A DNA stretch of 19,925 nt from Porticoccaceae bacterium (lineage in GTDB: Bacteria > Pseudomonadota > Gammaproteobacteria > Pseudomonadales > Porticoccaceae): the NCBI GenBank assembly GCA_003491845.1, contig DNBN01000089.1:1-19925 (forward strand), in the 5' to 3' direction. Under the pieces are notes generated by a model that saw only the letters and a program-made list of their open reading frames with translations, did not search any database and was not told the origin of the DNA. The position numbers and the translations under genes were made by a program. This document shows, in pieces, positions 17,001 through 19,925 of this stretch; position 1 is the stretch's first letter; the number at the start of each line of letters is the position of its first letter.

Positions 17001-18780
17001 TGGTCCTTTTGAGTCCGGTTTGACGGAGATTACTTGGTCTGTGTCAGATGCTGCTGGCAATGAGTCCTCTGGTATTCAGCGGGTGGAAATTGTACCTCTG
17101 GTAAATCTTACGCCATCTACCATTGCAACTGAAGGATCAACTGTAGAGATTAAAGTAGAACTTAGTGGTCCCCCTGTAGCATACCCGGTATCCATCCCTC
17201 TGGCTGTTGGTGGGACGGCTACAGCTGATGATTATAATGTTGCTGGTGAAATTATTATCAGTGAAGGAACCATTGGTAGCATAATGATGGAAATAGCCTC
17301 AGATGAGGAATTTGAAGGTACTGAAACGGTAGTCATCACCTTAGGTACACCGGAACAGGCTGTTCCGGGTTCGGTGTCGGAGAGAATTATTTCAATTGTA
17401 GAAGAAAATGTTGCTCCAACGGTTAACGTAGTCATCTATCAAGGAAATACCACAGGTCGTATTGTCGCCGCTGACCAGGGCACTGTTTGGATTCAACCGG
17501 AGGTTGATGATATGAACAGTGGTGACGCCTACACCATCGACTGGACTTCTGCTCTTGCTGAATTACCTTCTGCGGTACTTGTTGTGGATGCTGATGTGGT
17601 TAATGGTATTAGTTTTCAGGCGCTTGAATTTGATCCAAGTACATTATCAGATACTATCGTAAATACTCAGGTATCTGTTACAGATAATGGTAATCCAGCG
17701 CTAACCACAGTAGCGTCAGTTACTGTTAAAGTCCTAGCAGTAGCCCCTGATTTGGGTAATAGTGATAGTGATGGAGATGGTATTTCAGACACTCAAGAGG
17801 GTTATGGGGATAGTGATAATGACGGCATACCTGACTATCAAGACAACATTGTTGAGAGCTACTTAGCACCTATTGGTGATGACGGGCAAATTGCTCAGTC
17901 AGCGGTGGGTACATCCATTGTCTTGGGCGACACTGCACTTGCCACCGGTGATAATACACTTAGTATCAACGAAGGTAATGTTGGTACTGCAGATGCCGAT
18001 TATGATTATGCTGGTGGTCTTGTAGACTTTACTGTCTCTGGGGCCCAAGCTGGATCTTCATATAATGTAGTGTTACCGCTAGGTGATGCGATTCCAGCTG
18101 ATGCAGTGTTACGGAAATTCATGGGAGATACCATTGGATGGCAGCAGTTTGTCGAAGATGCAAATAATGCTATAAGCTCTGCTACAGCAGCTAGTGGAAC
18201 CTGTCCTGAAGCTGGTAGCAATCGCTATGAGATAGGCTTAGTCGCCGGTGCAACCTGTGTCCAGCTGTATTTAGAAGATGGTGGTCCAAATGATATGGAT
18301 GGCGCTGCAGACGGCACTGTTACTGACCCTAGTGGCATCGCGTCTCTATACTTTGGCCCGCCAAGCACTGAGAGTACGATTACTATTAGTGTTGCCGAGC
18401 TTACAGCCGGAGGATCTGAGACCGCAGTGGTAACTGTTACGGCCGTTGACGCGGATGGGCGCAGTTTAGAGGGTATGAGCATAAGTGCCTCGACTAGTTT
18501 ATCTGATGCCACTGTGAGCAGCTTTACTGAGGGCGCTGGAGGAGTTTATACCGCAACACTCACCCCTGGCAGCACAGGTGGAGACCTCAGTGTTACAGCA
18601 ATTATTAGTAACGGCAGTAATTCTGCCTCCATTACGTCAGCCAATATAGTGGTTAAAAAGTCTGGTGGCGGTGGCGGTGGATGTACGGTAGGTGATGGTC
18701 AGTCTACGGATTGGTCACTAATGTTATTGCTATTAGCTGGTTTGATGTTGATGTTTAGGCGTCGATTTTTGATCCAGTAA
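14035..18780 (+). CDS. Giant surface protein: HYR repeats, Calx-beta, anchor-U-like domain, C-terminal sorting tail
   Basis: Protein of 1581 residues, signal peptide 1-28 (cleavage after VIA). Order by eye: cohesin-like N-terminal domain (about 30-185); cadherin-like beta-sandwich (about 190-290); an Ig-like domain (about 295-382); six HYR-type repeats beginning at 383, 468, 553, 638, 723 and 809; an Asp-rich type-3-like calcium stretch (896-945); a seventh HYR-like unit (947-1022); Calx-beta (1023-1125); another beta domain (to about 1237); a second Asp-rich stretch (1242-1271); a choice-of-anchor U-like domain (about 1276-1442, with GWQQF, GTCPEAG, CVQLYLEDGGPND); an Ig-like domain (about 1443-1545); and a tail with six Gly, Cys1550, a hydrophobic helix (1560-1574) and Arg1575-1577. 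The tail resembles GlyGly/JDVT-CTERM sorting signals, implying intramembrane cleavage and surface attachment or release. Adhesion is the likely role; no enzyme motif is present. Confidence 0.88.
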   Translation: MSKIIFIKAKRALGITIGLLLVSGSVIAQEQLVTGSLSVSELSAGQTTELTVSYTATDASGDVATTPGLGLRMHYDSDVIELGDYSYRLFTGNQPFQIKDDVDDFDGNEKTDKFFLTSWAATSGGWPVDGNTGEPLAQPLDLYVVPLTARSGFEGSTLTFTAASTAAGYTLSADDVSVDKIPGTVATLESLSVAYTNQGTETNVDLTPSFDADIISYSAQVANPISMISMVPVVTDSFASISEYTANGSTVSDNKFEITAGSNEVIISVTSEDANNTTTYSVTIDRAEALSLELNTPVVMTNSNAGSYEIAGTCNLDDVSVVVSLSDGITSVSADSVVCADSSWSASVDATDLADGNITVSAQGTTALESDTAVATINKDTTGPTVSVPSNITVDAESAAGTSASNTAIVAFLQAATATDATDGSVSVTNNAPTEFEIGSTTVTFSAVDSLGNVGSDTATVTIEDQTAPMVTAPGAATVAATDTNGTLATDAAIVAFLAGASATDNVDLDLTITNNAPTTFPLGATEVIFSATDSSNLIGTATAMLTVTDQTAPVLVVPAAIIVDATDADGTAASNATIAAFLSGATATDNVDTNISVTNDGLSLFPLGSTAVSFTASDAAGNESTATVTITVADQTGPVISVPSNTTVAATDGSGTLASDPDIIAFLAGASAVDNVDIDVVVENNAPDSFGLGSTTVNFTATDAAGNSSTASAVITVADITAPVIDAPATFVVLGTEDGVQATEQIIVDFLASITATDNVDGVLSSVSNDGPELYPFGTTTVTFSVSDSAGNEGTAQSVVNISLDIIDPQLSVPDSISLNVDMPSDVVAASDDAIVNFLSAASATDNKDGDLTSSITDDAPEEFEVGETSVTFSVSDAAGNAVSGSANVTVVVLDTDQDGLPDFYEEQNGLDLNDPSDADGDLDGDGVSNLDEYLDGTDPTKDELPPELSLPEDISAAATGRLTDITLNSATANDNKDGPLTVNASATGPFESGLTEITWSVSDAAGNESSGIQRVEIVPLVNLTPSTIATEGSTVEIKVELSGPPVAYPVSIPLAVGGTATADDYNVAGEIIISEGTIGSIMMEIASDEEFEGTETVVITLGTPEQAVPGSVSERIISIVEENVAPTVNVVIYQGNTTGRIVAADQGTVWIQPEVDDMNSGDAYTIDWTSALAELPSAVLVVDADVVNGISFQALEFDPSTLSDTIVNTQVSVTDNGNPALTTVASVTVKVLAVAPDLGNSDSDGDGISDTQEGYGDSDNDGIPDYQDNIVESYLAPIGDDGQIAQSAVGTSIVLGDTALATGDNTLSINEGNVGTADADYDYAGGLVDFTVSGAQAGSSYNVVLPLGDAIPADAVLRKFMGDTIGWQQFVEDANNAISSATAASGTCPEAGSNRYEIGLVAGATCVQLYLEDGGPNDMDGAADGTVTDPSGIASLYFGPPSTESTITISVAELTAGGSETAVVTVTAVDADGRSLEGMSISASTSLSDATVSSFTEGAGGVYTATLTPGSTGGDLSVTAIISNGSNSASITSANIVVKKSGGGGGGCTVGDGQSTDWSLMLLLLAGLMLMFRRRFLIQ
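15181..16719 (+). repeat. Six tandem HYR-type coding repeats of 85-87 codons
   Basis: Units begin at 15181, 15436, 15691, 15946, 16201 and 16459. The first four are each exactly 255 bases, the fifth 258 and the sixth about 261. Each encodes the pattern P-x-(I/V)-x-(V/A)-P, an A-x-x-x-F-L block, A-T-D-N-x-D, F-x-(L/I)-G-x-T-x-V-x-F, and (S/A)-x-D-x-x-G-N. Units 1 and 2 share an identical 20-base stretch (15254-15273 and 15509-15528) in register. That points to relatively recent duplication or gene conversion between them, while the others have diverged at DNA level. Confidence 0.85.
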
Positions 18781-18799
18781 GTGATTTGAATTTCACTTA
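18778..18799 (+). repeat. Inverted repeat beginning at the stop codon of the giant gene
   Basis: TAAGTGA at 18778-18784 pairs perfectly with TCACTTA at 18793-18799 (7 base pairs, 8-base loop). The first three bases are the stop codon. It is AT-rich and has no T-run after it, so it is not by itself a terminator; it sits directly before the strong terminator at 18811. Confidence 0.35.
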
Positions 18800-18810
18800 A
18801 GTCTATATTG

Positions 18811-18847
18811 AAAAAGGCCAATCAGATGTCTGGTTGGCCTTTTTTTA
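18811..18847 (+). terminator. Strong intrinsic terminator after the giant surface-protein gene
   Basis: AAAAAGGCCAA and TTGGCCTTTTT pair perfectly as the outer stem. An inner CAG/CTG pair lies beyond a single mismatch, with an ATGT loop. The run of seven T follows the GGCC stem directly. The A-run on the other side would also let it work leftward. It lies 30 bases past the stop codon. Confidence 0.9.
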
Positions 18848-18911
18848 ACTAAAAGGCGACAATAAAGTAAACGCTATATAGGTCTCTCGTGGTTTTACTA
18901 ATGATTCTTTC

Positions 18912-19826
18912 ATGTTAAAAAAAATATCGATATTTGGCGTGTTAGGCGTATTGATTTGGCTTGGTAATCCGGCCGTCGCCTTCTTACTAGGTGTGGGAAT
19001 CTCTGTGGCTCGGGCACAGCCCTGGTTTTCTGATACTGGGCGCTTTGGAACCTATAGTTTGCAAACTGCGATTGTTCTGCTGGGACTCAAACTTGATGCT
19101 AGTCAAATGATAAAAATCACTTATGACTATAGCCTGATGGTAGCCTGTTATGTAGTATTGACACTCACCCTGGGGATCCTACTTGGGCGTTTTGTGAATA
19201 ATAGTAAAAAAACTGGCTACTTAATTAGTGCTGGCACGTCGATCTGTGGTGGCACAGCGGTAGCAGCGTTATCACCAGTTATTGGCGCTAAAGCAGAAGA
19301 GACAGGTATTGCACTGACACTTATTTTTTTATTAAATGCAACGGCGTTGATTGCCTTTCCCTACATAGGTTCAGCGTTAGAGATGACTCAAGAGCAGTTT
19401 GGTGTCTGGGTGGCTTTGGCAGTTCATGATACCTCCTCGGTAGTGGCCACCAGTGCTATTTATGGCGAGGAGGCGGCTAAAATCGCTACCACAGTGAAAC
19501 TTGGTCGAACCCTCTGGCTTATTCCCTTGATTATGATGTTCAGTGTATTCCAAGGTAATTCTGCGGGGCCTGTGAGAATTCCGTTTTTTGTAATATTCTT
19601 TATAGTGGCTGCTGTATTTAGCTCAACCATTGCGTTGCCGGAAATTATTCTGGAAACAGCAAGCGTTTTAACCACTACCTTACTGGTTATTGCCTTATTT
19701 TGTATAGGCTCAGGTATTAGTCGACAAACCCTAAGAAACCTAAAAGGGACCGCGGTTTTACACACTATCGGTCTCTGGATGTTAGTAATGCCGCTGACAT
19801 TATTCATGGTACTAAGGCTGATTTAG
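18912..19826 (+). CDS. YeiH/YadS-family putative anion (sulfate) exporter
   Basis: Predicted 304-residue inner-membrane protein with about nine hydrophobic segments, matching the YeiH family annotated as putative sulfate exporters on thin evidence. Conserved elements are SLQTAIVLLGLKLDA at 49-63, ISAGTSICGGTAVAALSPVI at 105-124, and ALAVHDTSSVVATSAIYG at 168-185. The His-Asp pair at 172-173 is typical. It is somewhat shorter than E. coli YeiH (about 350 residues), mainly at the N-terminus and the central loop. The ATG at 18912 has no recognisable ribosome binding site (upstream bases ATTCTTTC). A TATATA at 18875-18880 could be a -10 element giving a leader of only about 25 bases. Expression may therefore depend on an unstructured short leader. 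Function in this organism is not shown by the context. Confidence 0.85.
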   Translation: MLKKISIFGVLGVLIWLGNPAVAFLLGVGISVARAQPWFSDTGRFGTYSLQTAIVLLGLKLDASQMIKITYDYSLMVACYVVLTLTLGILLGRFVNNSKKTGYLISAGTSICGGTAVAALSPVIGAKAEETGIALTLIFLLNATALIAFPYIGSALEMTQEQFGVWVALAVHDTSSVVATSAIYGEEAAKIATTVKLGRTLWLIPLIMMFSVFQGNSAGPVRIPFFVIFFIVAAVFSSTIALPEIILETASVLTTTLLVIALFCIGSGISRQTLRNLKGTAVLHTIGLWMLVMPLTLFMVLRLI

Positions 19827-19856
19827 TTCTGGTATGAAATAGTACAGAGTCATCTT

Positions 19857-19872
19857 ATTAGGTTACCCTAAT
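19857..19872. repeat. Small palindrome downstream of the YeiH-type gene
   Basis: ATTAGG and CCTAAT are perfect 6-base arms around TTAC, 30 bases past the stop. A broken T-run (GGTTTTTGTTG) begins about 6 bases later. It could be a weak terminator for the YeiH-type gene or a binding site for the next gene. The rest of the last 100 bases shows no gene. Confidence 0.3.
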
Positions 19873-19925
19873 GACATTGGTTTTTGTTGTAACACCTTAA
19901 TCAAAGCTAATATTAATTAACTAGT

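Overview
The window looks like chromosomal DNA of a free-living Gram-negative bacterium, most likely a marine gammaproteobacterium. I infer this from three things: a MacAB-type tripartite exporter, secreted proteins with Sec signal peptides and a Gly-rich C-terminal sorting tail of the kind seen in that group, and a moderately AT-rich base composition. No rRNA, tRNA, CRISPR array, insertion sequence, phage gene or integrase was seen. Coding density is ordinary, and every large reading frame belongs to a recognisable family or has recognisable domains.

Left part (1-6741). A 3'-truncated uppP (cell-wall lipid-carrier recycling) runs leftward from position 468. A rightward gene follows for a membrane-anchored periplasmic retropepsin-like aspartic protease with a TPR-like helical region. 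Converging on it is a leftward cluster. In transcription order it encodes a LysE/RhtB exporter, a Yip1-family membrane protein, a MacA-like adaptor, a MacB/LolD-like ATPase and a MacB-like permease. The last three overlap or abut and form a clear operon. The ATPase and permease, fused in classical MacB, are separate polypeptides here.

Middle part (6742-9331). A 362-base divergent control region holds a candidate promoter, a 10-base direct repeat and a 6-7-6 palindrome containing a DnaA-box match. It precedes a FucP/GluP-type sugar MFS transporter, which ends in a clear terminator hairpin. A TauE/SafE-type anion exporter follows.

Right part (9332-19925). Two leftward genes encode secreted proteins: a large met-zincin-type zinc metalloprotease and an FG-GAP/VCBS-like protein with six Asp-rich loops. 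Across a 461-base divergent region lies a 1581-residue surface protein. It has a signal peptide, a cohesin-like N-terminus, a cadherin-like sandwich, six near-constant 85-87-residue HYR-type repeats, two Asp-rich type-3-like stretches, a seventh HYR-like unit, a Calx-beta domain, a choice-of-anchor U-like domain, and a Gly6-Cys / hydrophobic / Arg3 sorting tail. A strong terminator follows it, then a YeiH-type transporter.

I see no undescribed defence or mobile system. The most notable observations are the architecture and repeat regularity of the giant surface protein and its sorting tail, the divergent layout of three exported and probably Ca2+-dependent proteins, an 11-base inverted repeat that could hide the ribosome binding site of the Yip1-family gene, and the layered control region before the sugar transporter.
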